From the IMG/VR virus record IMGVR_UViG_3300005563_000058, positions 1 through 41,083 of that record: DNA of 41,083 nucleotides. The stretch is one strand, 5' to 3'. Made by a program: the position numbers and the translations under genes. A model generated the notes under the pieces. The model searched no databases. It saw only the letters and a program-made list of their open reading frames with translations, and was not told the origin of the DNA. Within the stretch, counting starts at the first letter, position 1. Each line of letters starts with the position of its first letter. The DNA comes from a virus. Below are positions 32,849 to 40,131 of the stretch, piece after piece.

Positions 32849-33480
32849 TCATCAAAAGAAAAGTAAAATAATCTAAGATTCTTGCACAGTATGCAAAGCC
32901 GCCGGAACCGCCCGGAACATACAAACCATGAAGAACTTCTGCCCTATCTAACTGATTCTAAAGGAGTTAGAACTTCTGCACTTATTTTAAAACGCACTTT
33001 GTGCAGCTTTTGAGTTACCTAAGTTACTTACTTATTGTTTATACTTACGAAAAGCAAAAGCGTTTAACTACAAACGCAATTTTCCTTAGGGTAGGAGATC
33101 GCCGGTAGGAAAATTAAAAACCCGGTAACCTAGTTGCTCCTCTACCGACCCTCCAATGCGTCCCCGTCTGTGGCGGGTAGTCATTCCCTTGGGTATGTCA
33201 GTCCGTGCTCTGCTGACTAACGCCGTAGTAGAAGGTCAACCAACCTTTGAGAGACGGCGGGAACGTAAAGTGTTTCCAAACTCGTCGGCCTACACCGACT
33301 CATCAATCTTGATTTAGATTGGACTGGCTGTGATACAAGCCCAGGATCTCAATGCGTCTTTAGGTTGTCCGTGTGTCGCCTCTTGCGCGGGCGTTACCGG
33401 CAGTTCCGAATAACGACTGGTTCCTAAAGGGCAAAGCAGCCGGGTCCGGTGAGTTGGTCGGCTGACAGATGGAGGGGGTT

Positions 33481-33532
33481 GTACCCCTCTCTGTAACTAA
33501 TAGTGGGCAAAAACCGCCCAAAAGGATTCTTT
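33481..33532. repeat. 52-base direct repeat, copy B
   Basis: Second copy of the element at 32797-32848. Here the minus strand has no start codon behind the GAGAGGGG. The variable middle forms GGGC/GCCC and the left end sits in a GGGG/CCCC hairpin. It could be a duplicated promoter/leader or an iteron-like element. Confidence 0.7.
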
Positions 33533-33596
33533 CACCCCGAAATAACTTAAAAATAGTTGAAATAAGTCCCGTGCCTGTCACGTTTTGACTAACTTA

Positions 33597-33611
33597 GTGT
33601 AAAACTTACAC
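33597..33611. promoter_or_regulatory. candidate operator palindrome
   Basis: GTGTAA AAC TTACAC is a perfect six-base inverted repeat with a three-base centre, about 130 bases ahead of the first rightward gene. Suitable size for a dimeric helix-turn-helix regulator such as the XRE protein at 34306-34659; no direct link is visible. Confidence 0.35.
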
Positions 33612-33738
33612 GCTTTTATGCAGGTAACCATTACTTAAGTTGTATTGCGCGGATGGTTGCTTACGCCTAGTGTTCGGACAGCGACCTGACAGCATTTTAT
33701 AAGATCGAGCCAGGGCGGCCCTTGGAGATTCCTTTAAA

Positions 33739-34290
33739 ATGGCATCACAGTGTTTTCCTGTACTGCGTTTTGTCTTCCCACCCCTCATCAACAATTGCAC
33801 AGTCTGCAAGATAGCCGAACCTGCCGAGTTTACGGATTGGGTAGAATGTGTTTACTGCCGTGCAACCCTGTGTGTCAACTGCACTTGTCCTTGTGTGCCT
33901 GAACCCACGTTAACCGATATTGTGATGCTTTGTTTGTCTGCGTTGCCCAGGGTATTCCGCGAAGGTATGGTGGCAGCAATTACGGACGACTTGGGGGAAC
34001 TCCTCTTTTGTACGGAGGACTCCTGTGGGTTGTTCACAAATGTCCCCGTGATCGGGCGGCTACTGCGCCTGCAAATGGTGCCCTTGATGCGCGTGGGGCA
34101 GGGGGAAAGGGAAGTCAGCGCGTTGGTTACAATGGCCGCGCTGTCTGCTTACATCAAGCATCCCCTCAAGCCCCACACCATTTGTGACCGCTACGGGCCG
34201 TTCGTTGCCTGGATGGTAGATGTGATCCCATGCGAAGCCGTTGGGGGCAGACAGTACATCGTCAACGTCTTTACGCCGATGATGAACTAA
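33739..34290 (+). CDS. cysteine-rich zinc-binding-like protein of unknown function
   Basis: 183 residues from ATG 33739 (GGAG 11 bases upstream). The front has several Cys pairs: NNCTVCKIAEPAEF (Cys 20/23), VECVYCRATLCVNCTCPC (about 36-52), a treble- or cross-brace-like zinc pattern. The remainder is helical and hydrophobic (IVMLCLSALPRVFREGMVAA, IGRLLRLQMVPLMRVGQGER, LVTMAALSAYIKHPL) and ends with a beta segment (GGRQYIVNVFTPMMN). I do not recognise a family. It is the first rightward gene after the divide and is convergent with the XRE regulator, 15 bases apart, so it may be an early host-takeover or regulatory protein; this is speculation. Confidence 0.6.
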   Translation: MASQCFPVLRFVFPPLINNCTVCKIAEPAEFTDWVECVYCRATLCVNCTCPCVPEPTLTDIVMLCLSALPRVFREGMVAAITDDLGELLFCTEDSCGLFTNVPVIGRLLRLQMVPLMRVGQGEREVSALVTMAALSAYIKHPLKPHTICDRYGPFVAWMVDVIPCEAVGGRQYIVNVFTPMMN

Positions 34291-34305
34291 GTTGCTTTAA
34301 CCCCA

Positions 34306-34659
34306 TTACCCGCCATTGGCATAGTGTGCGACCCAAGCTCTCAACTTGGGCGTATACTGATCCAGCCCTTCCGACCACGGGACTTCCTCAAAATACTCGC
34401 TGCCATCTTCAGCTATGCAGGGCATCACGCTCAACGCATCGCAGACCAGCTTCATGGTCTCGGGGTAGGGCCGGTACTTGTCGGCGCACCACCGCCAAAT
34501 GGTGGCTGCTGTGATGGCGTAGTTCAGTCGTTTGCAAAAGCTGTTGATATTCAGCCCACGGGCCTGTAGCTTGTCGTTCAGCCAGGGGCCGATGTTGTTG
34601 AAGCCGGGGTCGAAGTCCATTTCCGGGGTTGCTGTGCTTGCTTTGGTTGCCTTGCTCAT
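34306..34659 (-). CDS. XRE-like helix-turn-helix regulator
   Basis: 117 residues. Residues 28-85 look like a lambda-repressor-type helix-turn-helix: WLNDKLQARGLNINSFCKRL, NYAITAATIWRWCADKYRPY, ETMKLVCDALSV. The tail (EYFEEVPWSEGLDQYTPKLR) has no recognisable peptidase, so it is more Cro-like or a short repressor than a LexA-like one. It is transcribed opposite to the replication genes, from a promoter region with an inverted repeat (34734-34764), as expected for a switch regulator. GGAG precedes the ATG by nine bases. It supports a temperate or formerly temperate lifestyle, though no integrase is in the window. Confidence 0.7.
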   Translation of the reverse strand: MSKATKASTATPEMDFDPGFNNIGPWLNDKLQARGLNINSFCKRLNYAITAATIWRWCADKYRPYPETMKLVCDALSVMPCIAEDGSEYFEEVPWSEGLDQYTPKLRAWVAHYANGG

Positions 34660-34681
34660 TTAGAAAGTCTCCAAAAAGATG

Positions 34682-34710
34682 TTGACATAATTCAAAAGAT
34701 GTGTGAAGAT
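34682..34710 (+). promoter_or_regulatory. candidate rightward promoter
   Basis: TTGACA (34682-34687), a 17-base spacer, then GAAGAT (34705-34710). The -35 element is perfect and the -10 weak (A at position 2 and T at 6 retained). It would drive the HNH-AP2 and polymerase genes. Activation by a phage or host factor is possible. Confidence 0.4.
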
Positions 34711-34733
34711 AGAAACATCGCAACACAGCCCAC

Positions 34734-34764
34734 TGCTGTACTGCTATTCTTGAACGATACAGCA
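34734..34764. promoter_or_regulatory. candidate operator: 7-base inverted repeat
   Basis: TGCTGTA (34734-34740) and TACAGCA (34758-34764) face each other across 17 bases and overlap the -10 of the leftward promoter. This is a plausible autoregulatory binding site for the XRE protein. Confidence 0.4.
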
Positions 34765-34782
34765 CTTAGGCGGGCGTGTCAA
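34754..34782 (-). promoter_or_regulatory. candidate leftward promoter of the XRE gene
   Basis: On the minus strand TTGACA (34782-34777), a 17-base spacer and TATCGT (34759-34754) form a good sigma-70-type promoter reading into the XRE gene about 95 bases away. Confidence 0.55.
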
Positions 34783-34796
34783 CTAAAAAGGGTGTT

Positions 34797-35336
34797 ATGG
34801 AAATAGACATTGATACGGGAGCGGCCATTTTAACGGTAGTGAGCAAGAAGTACGGGGCTTTTCGAGTTCTGCTCGATGCATCTGATTACCCACGAGTAGC
34901 CACTCATAAATGGTGTGTGCTCAAGAGCAAGAAGAATACTCTGACATATTTTGGTGCTAACTTGCTTATGTCAGACGGAAAACGAAAAACGCTATTGTTG
35001 CATCGTTTCTTGATGGACCCGCCGAAGGGGCTGCTCGTAGATCATAAAGACGCATACGACACCCTTGACAACAGACGTTCAAACCTCCGCATCGCCACTA
35101 GGGAGCAAAATAATCAAAACAAACGCCCAAGGACGGGAACAAGTAGTCAGTACAAGGGCGTGTCATGGACAAAACTACGAGGCAAATGGAGTGCGTACAT
35201 CACCAAAAGTGGAAGGACACTTCCACTCGGCTGCTGTGATTGTGAGATGGAAGCGGCGAAGTTGTACGATGCAGCGGCCATTGATTTGTTCGGTGAGTTT
35301 GCTTTGCTGAACTTTCCCATCAGTGCAGTGGCGTAG
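34797..35336 (+). CDS. HNH-AP2 homing-type endonuclease
   Basis: ATG 34797 lies five bases behind AAGG and gives 179 residues; an in-frame GTG at 34776 lacks a site. Front domain: EIDIDTGAAILTVVSKKYGA, FRVLLDASDYPRVATHKWCV. HNH core: LLLHRFLMDPPKGLLVDHKD, LDNRRSNLRIATREQNNQNK. AP2 domain: SSQYKGVSWTKLRGKWSAYI, AAKLYDAAAIDLFGEFALLNF. It is homologous to the 32176-32790 product. It stands between the regulator region and DNA polymerase, where homing genes are frequent. Confidence 0.85.
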   Translation: MEIDIDTGAAILTVVSKKYGAFRVLLDASDYPRVATHKWCVLKSKKNTLTYFGANLLMSDGKRKTLLLHRFLMDPPKGLLVDHKDAYDTLDNRRSNLRIATREQNNQNKRPRTGTSSQYKGVSWTKLRGKWSAYITKSGRTLPLGCCDCEMEAAKLYDAAAIDLFGEFALLNFPISAVA

Positions 35337-35381
35337 CCGTCAAGTAGAACACTCTACAACCCGCTGTAACGGCTCCAGGAC

Positions 35382-35417
35382 GTTAGGGACGTATGTTTCC
35401 CTACCTGACACCCTAAC
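35382..35417 (+). other. hairpin in the polymerase leader
   Basis: GTTAGGG (35382-35388) and CCCTAAC (35411-35417) form seven pairs; an alternative GGGA/TCCC lies inside. The 199-base gap before the polymerase (35337-35535) holds no gene and no clear promoter. No T-run follows, so attenuation or stability is more likely than termination. Confidence 0.35.
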
Positions 35418-35535
35418 TATTGCAGGAAGGTGCTATTCTGTGTCACGGCGGTGGCTTTGAGCAGGATACAGTAGGGGCAGAATCGGCTACGAGAAGTTAA
35501 AGTTGTCTTAAACGATATACACAAGGAAAGATAAA

Positions 35536-38500
35536 TTGCACACATCTCAAGAAGTGCCTGTATTGAATCCCGATAGTCTTGTGCCTGCTCTAAATCCAAT
35601 TTTGATCGTGGACGGTAAGGGGCTGGATCGACTCAAGAAGTATCTCGCAACCCCGCGCACGTACACGATGGACTATGAGACAACGTGTGTGGACACCTTC
35701 TACCAGCGGAAGGCTAGAACCCTCCAGATTGGCGACAGAAACGAACAATACATCATTGACCTACTGGCCTTCGCGGAGACCCCTGAGAGGCTGTGGAGGG
35801 CACAGGGAGGGTATCGTAGGCACGGGGTTCTGCTCAATAAGCGGCTAGTTCCTGAAAGGCGAACAATGGTTATCAACGGGAACCTAGAACGTGTCCCGGC
35901 AGAAGCATTAACTCCCATTGTTGAGCGGGTGCCGGTTGATTCCACGATTCTCCAGCCGGTTATCGATGTGATCCAACCCAGCATGGACTCTGACGAATGG
36001 CTAAAAGTCGGCCACATGTTGGAGTTCGAGTACATTGTCAGCAAGTGGTGCTTGGGGATTCGCGCATGGCATTTCTACTGCACACTGACCGCAGAGCGCA
36101 TCATCCACAATGGGGCAGTCCCGGCCATGCTTGCAGGGTTCTACGGCCTTGGGGACTTGGTACGTCGGTATTGTGGGTTTGAGATTGACAAATCCAGCCA
36201 AACGACCTTCGACCTCGAATCTCCGCTAACTGAAAAGCAGATTATTTACTGCGCATTGGATGTTCGGCTCCCATTAGCAATCAAGGCTGCCCAGGAAGTC
36301 AAGCTCAAGAAGGCGGGATTACAGTGGGTCACCCAGATTGAGAACGACGCAATCCCCGCATTCGGGGATCTCCACTTGAACGGAATGTATGTCAATCCCG
36401 TCAAGTGGCAGAAGATTATCGACGGGAACCAAGCCAGGCTGGTTGCGGCTGTAGAGGGGATCGACAAATTCTTCCTGCCCATCGTAGGAGCCAAGCGGCT
36501 GCCCAATCCCGAAGAAGCCGCAAGGCTCAAGGAAATTTGGAAGGGGCTGCAAGCCAAGAGTCAGAGGGAGACGGAACTTTCTGCTGAGATTCGCGGGGCC
36601 AAGAGCGATCCTGTGAAGAAAGCCGCGTTGATTGCAGAGCGGGACAAGGTTGAGGCCATGCGCGTAGCGTTGATCGCACCGGCCAAAGCACAGTATGCAA
36701 TCGAAGCCGGGTTCTGTACCAAGAAATACACAGATGAGTTCGACAAGTACGAAGGGCAGTCTGCAATCAATTTCAATTCGCCCGACCAACTCCTAGCTGC
36801 TCTCCACGCCGGTCCCTTTGGGTTGAACGCCAAGAATTTCCCGGCTTCCAACGACAAGGTAATGGAGCGCCATGCCAAGCTGCCGGTCATTGCAGCCATC
36901 CGTGAGCATCGCGGGGTAAAGCAATCCCTGAAGATGTATGGCGACCGCTGGATTAAGACACGCGATGAAATGAGCACGATTGGGAATCCCAAGCCGGGGT
37001 TCGTAGATCCCGACACCGGGCGCATCCACGCAAGGTTCAATCAACTGGGAGCGGACACCGGGCGACTGTCTTGCTCCAATCCGAACCTGTTGAACCTGCC
37101 CCATGAGGACATCATCCGCGAAGCGTTTGAGTCCCGCCCGAAGTTTGACATGGTTTCCAAGGATTGCTCTGGGCAGGAACTCCGGGTATTGACGCAGTAT
37201 TCAAGAGAACCGGCCTGGGTCCACGCATTTACTCATGGGCAGGACATTCACTCTGTGTCTACTCAAATGATTGCGCCCGAACTCTGGAAGGCGGCAACGG
37301 TAGAGGCATCGTGTGCGTTCCTGCACAAGAACAAGGCCAAGTGCTCATGCCCCGGCCACAAGAAACTCAGGAATGACTACAAGGCCGTGACTCTCGGCAT
37401 CATCATGGGCTTGGCTGCGTTCTCATTGGGCGTACAACTCGGTATCTCGACGGAGGAAGCGCAAGAAAAGATCGATAGTTGGATGCAGACGTTCACCCAC
37501 AACAAACGGGCTATTGAAGAGAATCAGAAGGTGTCTTACGACCGTGGGGAAGCCCGCACGTTGGCCGGTAGACGCCGCTTGATGAAGCAGGTTAGTTATG
37601 AACAAGCCAAGGCGTTTGCAAAGGACAAGTACAAAGACCAGTGTGATCAAGGCAAGATCACAAAGACAATGAAATCCTTGGTCGCTGCGGTCAAGCGCGA
37701 GGGAGGGAATGTTTCCTATCAAGGGTGCGTTGTTGGTGCGACTCAAGTCCTGGAGGAGACAAGGGGACTATGCAGGATTGAAGACCTTTGTGGGCGCTCC
37801 GTCAGGATTTGGGATGGCGAAAGATTCGTTTCTGCTCATGTTGTCCATAGCGGGCCAAAGCGCCTTGTGAGGATTACAGCGGCGGGTCGCAAGGTGTTTG
37901 AATGCAGTCCTGACCATAAATTCAATGTCTCTGGGACGCGAGGTAACTGGTTCTGGAAAACGTCTGAGGAGTTCAGCAAGCAGACGTGGATTAAGTTCAA
38001 TGAAGAAATGCCACAGTGGTGCGCAACTGATATTAAGTATCCTGAAATATACAATGCCCGCGCATCAAACGGTAAGGGTGTAGTAATCCAGCAGATAAGT
38101 GACCACATGCTGTTGGGAGAGTTTGTCGGCAGGATCGCATCAGATGGGTCGATTGGCCCAAACAAAGCCGTTACGCTGATCATTGCCGAACATGAGAAGG
38201 CGATCTTGCCAAGGCTTAGGGAAGGCATGTTGTGCTTAGGCGGGGATCGCTGGGCAGAACGGTCAAAGCAAAAGAAGGGTGACTTTCTTAATGGGCAGCG
38301 ATATCAGCCTGTACATTCCTACACATTGGCCGACTCTACGCTTGCTAATCAGCTATGGTTGGCAGGAGTCAAGCAAAAGGTTCCTGAGTTCATCATGCAG
38401 TCGTCTGATATGTTGCGGGGTTATCTGAGGGGGATGTTCGACGGGGACGGCACTGTTTACCGAGATGGGATTATGTTGACGTTCGGTCAGATACAAAGAA

Positions 38501-39090
38501 AGGAAGGGTGGGCGAGACAAGTTCAGTCGTGTTTGGCGGCGTTGGGCATTCAGGCAAACGTACATATTAACGCGGGTGCCACTGTCGTGCGGGTGGTTAA
38601 GCGAGAGGCTTTGAAGTTCCAGGAGCGCGTGGGTTTTATGAACCCGGTGAAGCAACAGAAGTTGCGCGACTTGATTCAGGTGGGGTCAAAGCGTGGATTG
38701 TCCGTAATCTACGGTCATGCCGTGTCTGTGCGGAGCGTTGAAGTAACGGACCAATGGGTAGAAATGTACGACGTAGTAGACAGCGAGAGCCACAAGTTTA
38801 TGGCGAACGGGTTGATTACTCATAACTCCAGCGCCGACTTTATGAAACGTGCAATTGGCTGCGGATTCGATAAAGAAGGCAACCCGTACCTGTGGCATAT
38901 CCTTGAGCCTGAGTTTGGAGCGATGCTGGAGAATTTTCCATATGATGAACTGGTCACAGAGAGTCCAGAGCCAAACAGTGAAGCAGTCTCAGCAGCGGTA
39001 TCCGATGCGATTATCAGGGCGGGCGCGGAGTTGGTTACAGTCGTCCCGATGGAGAGCGAAGGCAAGATTGCTAAATCCTGGAGTAAATAA
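35536..39090 (+). CDS. polA: family A DNA polymerase with 3'-5' exonuclease domain, interrupted by an intein
   Basis: TTG 35536 lies five bases behind AAGGAAAG. The precursor has 1184 residues; removing intein 731-1097 leaves 817. Exonuclease: MDYETT (Asp 46, Glu 48), HMLEFEY (Glu 165 where Asp is usual) and YCALD (Tyr 238, Asp 242). Polymerase: motif A KDCSGQELRVL (Asp 543), motif B RNDYKAVTLGIIMG (Arg 612, Lys 616, Leu 620, Met 624), motif C as YDE (Asp 1137). A fingers insertion has Cys/His residues (CAFLHKNKAKCSCPGH). The enzyme replicates the phage genome. There is no 5'-3' exonuclease domain. Leu at the Pol I 762 position has been described for many environmental viruses and linked to temperate lifestyle. 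It starts the replication operon. Confidence 0.95.
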   Translation: MHTSQEVPVLNPDSLVPALNPILIVDGKGLDRLKKYLATPRTYTMDYETTCVDTFYQRKARTLQIGDRNEQYIIDLLAFAETPERLWRAQGGYRRHGVLLNKRLVPERRTMVINGNLERVPAEALTPIVERVPVDSTILQPVIDVIQPSMDSDEWLKVGHMLEFEYIVSKWCLGIRAWHFYCTLTAERIIHNGAVPAMLAGFYGLGDLVRRYCGFEIDKSSQTTFDLESPLTEKQIIYCALDVRLPLAIKAAQEVKLKKAGLQWVTQIENDAIPAFGDLHLNGMYVNPVKWQKIIDGNQARLVAAVEGIDKFFLPIVGAKRLPNPEEAARLKEIWKGLQAKSQRETELSAEIRGAKSDPVKKAALIAERDKVEAMRVALIAPAKAQYAIEAGFCTKKYTDEFDKYEGQSAINFNSPDQLLAALHAGPFGLNAKNFPASNDKVMERHAKLPVIAAIREHRGVKQSLKMYGDRWIKTRDEMSTIGNPKPGFVDPDTGRIHARFNQLGADTGRLSCSNPNLLNLPHEDIIREAFESRPKFDMVSKDCSGQELRVLTQYSREPAWVHAFTHGQDIHSVSTQMIAPELWKAATVEASCAFLHKNKAKCSCPGHKKLRNDYKAVTLGIIMGLAAFSLGVQLGISTEEAQEKIDSWMQTFTHNKRAIEENQKVSYDRGEARTLAGRRRLMKQVSYEQAKAFAKDKYKDQCDQGKITKTMKSLVAAVKREGGNVSYQGCVVGATQVLEETRGLCRIEDLCGRSVRIWDGERFVSAHVVHSGPKRLVRITAAGRKVFECSPDHKFNVSGTRGNWFWKTSEEFSKQTWIKFNEEMPQWCATDIKYPEIYNARASNGKGVVIQQISDHMLLGEFVGRIASDGSIGPNKAVTLIIAEHEKAILPRLREGMLCLGGDRWAERSKQKKGDFLNGQRYQPVHSYTLADSTLANQLWLAGVKQKVPEFIMQSSDMLRGYLRGMFDGDGTVYRDGIMLTFGQIQRKEGWARQVQSCLAALGIQANVHINAGATVVRVVKREALKFQERVGFMNPVKQQKLRDLIQVGSKRGLSVIYGHAVSVRSVEVTDQWVEMYDVVDSESHKFMANGLITHNSSADFMKRAIGCGFDKEGNPYLWHILEPEFGAMLENFPYDELVTESPEPNSEAVSAAVSDAIIRAGAELVTVVPMESEGKIAKSWSK
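37726..38826 (+). other. intein with LAGLIDADG homing endonuclease in DNA polymerase
   Basis: The 367-residue element begins with Cys (CVVGATQVLEETRGLCRIED) and ends LITHN, followed by Ser as the first residue of the second extein. Splicing block B is seen in VFECSPDHKFNV, block F in WVEMYDVVDSESHKFMANG. Two LAGLIDADG helices are present: LLGEFVGRIASDGSIG and LRGMFDGDGTVYRDG, so the endonuclease is probably complete. The flanking exteins join as NVSYQG/SSADFMKRA, the conserved 'N..iQG.aAD..K' motif between motifs B and C. Confidence 0.95.
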
Positions 39091-39112
39091 CGACCTTAAC
39101 AACGACCTTAAC
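39089..39112 (+). repeat. 12-base tandem repeat, two copies
   Basis: AACGACCTTAAC occurs twice in a row across the end of the polymerase gene and the start of the short gap. Too short to assign a function. Confidence 0.5.
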
Positions 39113-39136
39113 CGATACAACATAAAGGAGACTACC

Positions 39137-39352
39137 ATCAAATCGAAACTCTGTACGACTTGTGACACGCCTATTTCAGATGCACGGCTCAAAGCCCTGC
39201 CATCTGCAACCCTCTGCCGCGACTGCCAAGAAAAGCAGGAGCAATCTGCCCCCGCTCCTTACGTACCGGTCGCTTACTTCAGCAAGTCTGCGGATACCTG
39301 TGATATGGACACGCTTGTGAACGAATCGGAGAAGGCACTGGAGGGAGAGTGA
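39137..39352 (+). CDS. small DksA/TraR-type zinc-finger protein, apparent ATC start
   Basis: 71 residues beginning (M)KSKLCTTCDTPISDARLKAL then PSATLCRDCQEKQEQ. The CxxC...CxxC with 'I...Rl.a.P.at.C..C' is the DksA/TraR zinc-finger signature. These bind in the RNA polymerase secondary channel, though many phage copies are too short for the coiled coil and have unknown function. A strong AAAGGAG stands six bases before ATC 39137, and no ATG, GTG or TTG lies between polymerase stop and the finger. The alternative is a TTG inside the polymerase end (39069), with GAAGG upstream and an odd 22-residue front encoded by the tandem repeat. It ends in an acidic tail. Confidence 0.7.
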   Translation: MKSKLCTTCDTPISDARLKALPSATLCRDCQEKQEQSAPAPYVPVAYFSKSADTCDMDTLVNESEKALEGE

Positions 39353-39405
39353 GCGGTAATTATTCCAATATCTTAACTGATACGCATACAGAAAGTGTGA
39401 TATAG

Positions 39406-40131
39406 TTGGAAGATAGATTCGAGTTGTACCAGGGCGACTGCCTTGAGGTAATGCAGGATTTGGAGGATGGGTCGATAGACATGGTGATGTGCGACCTTCC
39501 CTATGGCACGACCGATTGTAAATGGGACACGGTGATTCCCTTTGAACCCCTTTGGGCTGAGTATAAACGGATTTGCACTGGCGCTATCGTTCTGACCGCC
39601 GCACAGCCTTTTACTTCTGCCCTAGTAATGAGTAACGTCAAGGGGTACAAGACAAGCTGGGTGTGGAACAAAAAGCAGTCCGGGGGATTTGCCACGGCTA
39701 AGTACCATCCTTTGAAGATCACTGAGGATGTCTTGGTCTTTGGGCAGACGACTGGGAACTATCATCCGATGATGCGGACAGGGGTAATGCGAAAGAAGGG
39801 CGGCTGTACCAAGAGCAATGAAATTCAATCAGGTCTAAAGCCGGGACATGTTACCGAGAACGATCAATATTACCCAACTAACATCATCGAGATTTTGAGC
39901 GACCGTGCAGGCAAAGTTCATCCAACTCAGAAACCTGTGGCCCTTATGGAGTATCTGATCAAGACATACACCAACGAGGGTATGACTGTGCTGGATAACT
40001 GTATGGGATCTGGAACGACCGGCGTAGCCTGCATGAACACCAATCGCAGATTCATAGGCATCGAGCAAGATTCTGCCTATTGTGCAATCGCGCACAAACG
40101 GATTACAGAAGCAGCACAGGGGTGCAAGTGA
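39406..40131 (+). CDS. DNA N6-adenine methyltransferase (N4/N6 type, beta order)
   Basis: 241 residues from TTG 39406; TAG is in frame just upstream, so no longer start exists. The catalytic motif DLPYGTTDCKWD (residues 30-41) comes first, followed by AIVLTAAQPFTSALV, WVWNKKQSGG, KVHPTQKPVALMEYLIKTY and the cofactor motif VLDNCMGSGTTGVACMNTNR RFIGIE. This is the motif order of beta-class amino-methyltransferases common in phages. It would methylate adenine at a short site, protecting phage DNA or marking it. No partner restriction gene is seen. Its TGA overlaps the GTG of the sigma-like gene. Confidence 0.9.
   Translation: MEDRFELYQGDCLEVMQDLEDGSIDMVMCDLPYGTTDCKWDTVIPFEPLWAEYKRICTGAIVLTAAQPFTSALVMSNVKGYKTSWVWNKKQSGGFATAKYHPLKITEDVLVFGQTTGNYHPMMRTGVMRKKGGCTKSNEIQSGLKPGHVTENDQYYPTNIIEILSDRAGKVHPTQKPVALMEYLIKTYTNEGMTVLDNCMGSGTTGVACMNTNRRFIGIEQDSAYCAIAHKRITEAAQGCK

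Larger units (their letters stand above)
32791..33738. other. 948-base non-coding divide between leftward and rightward genes
   Basis: No convincing gene on either strand. The stretch holds many small inverted repeats: a nested GCCGT/ACGGC with AAGGT/ACCTT (about 33222-33258), GTCGG/CCGAC (33284-33299), AGCCG/CGGCT (about 33439-33465) and GGGG/CCCC around 33475-33487. A minus-strand TCGGTA/TACCGG hairpin followed by GTTTTTAATTTT (about 33108-33149) could be a weak terminator. Part of it (32940-33060) is AT-rich. The position between divergent blocks suits an origin, promoters or a structured RNA. Confidence 0.5.

Noticed and set aside
33061-33170. tRNA-like stretch with GGTAGGAG/CTCCTCTACC complementarity
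   Set aside because: No acceptor stem or T-arm consensus and no CCA-end pattern; a terminator-like hairpin explains part of it.
33360-33581. 73-residue minus-strand frame in the divide
   Set aside because: No ribosome binding site, spans a repeat copy and hairpins, and does not look protein-like.
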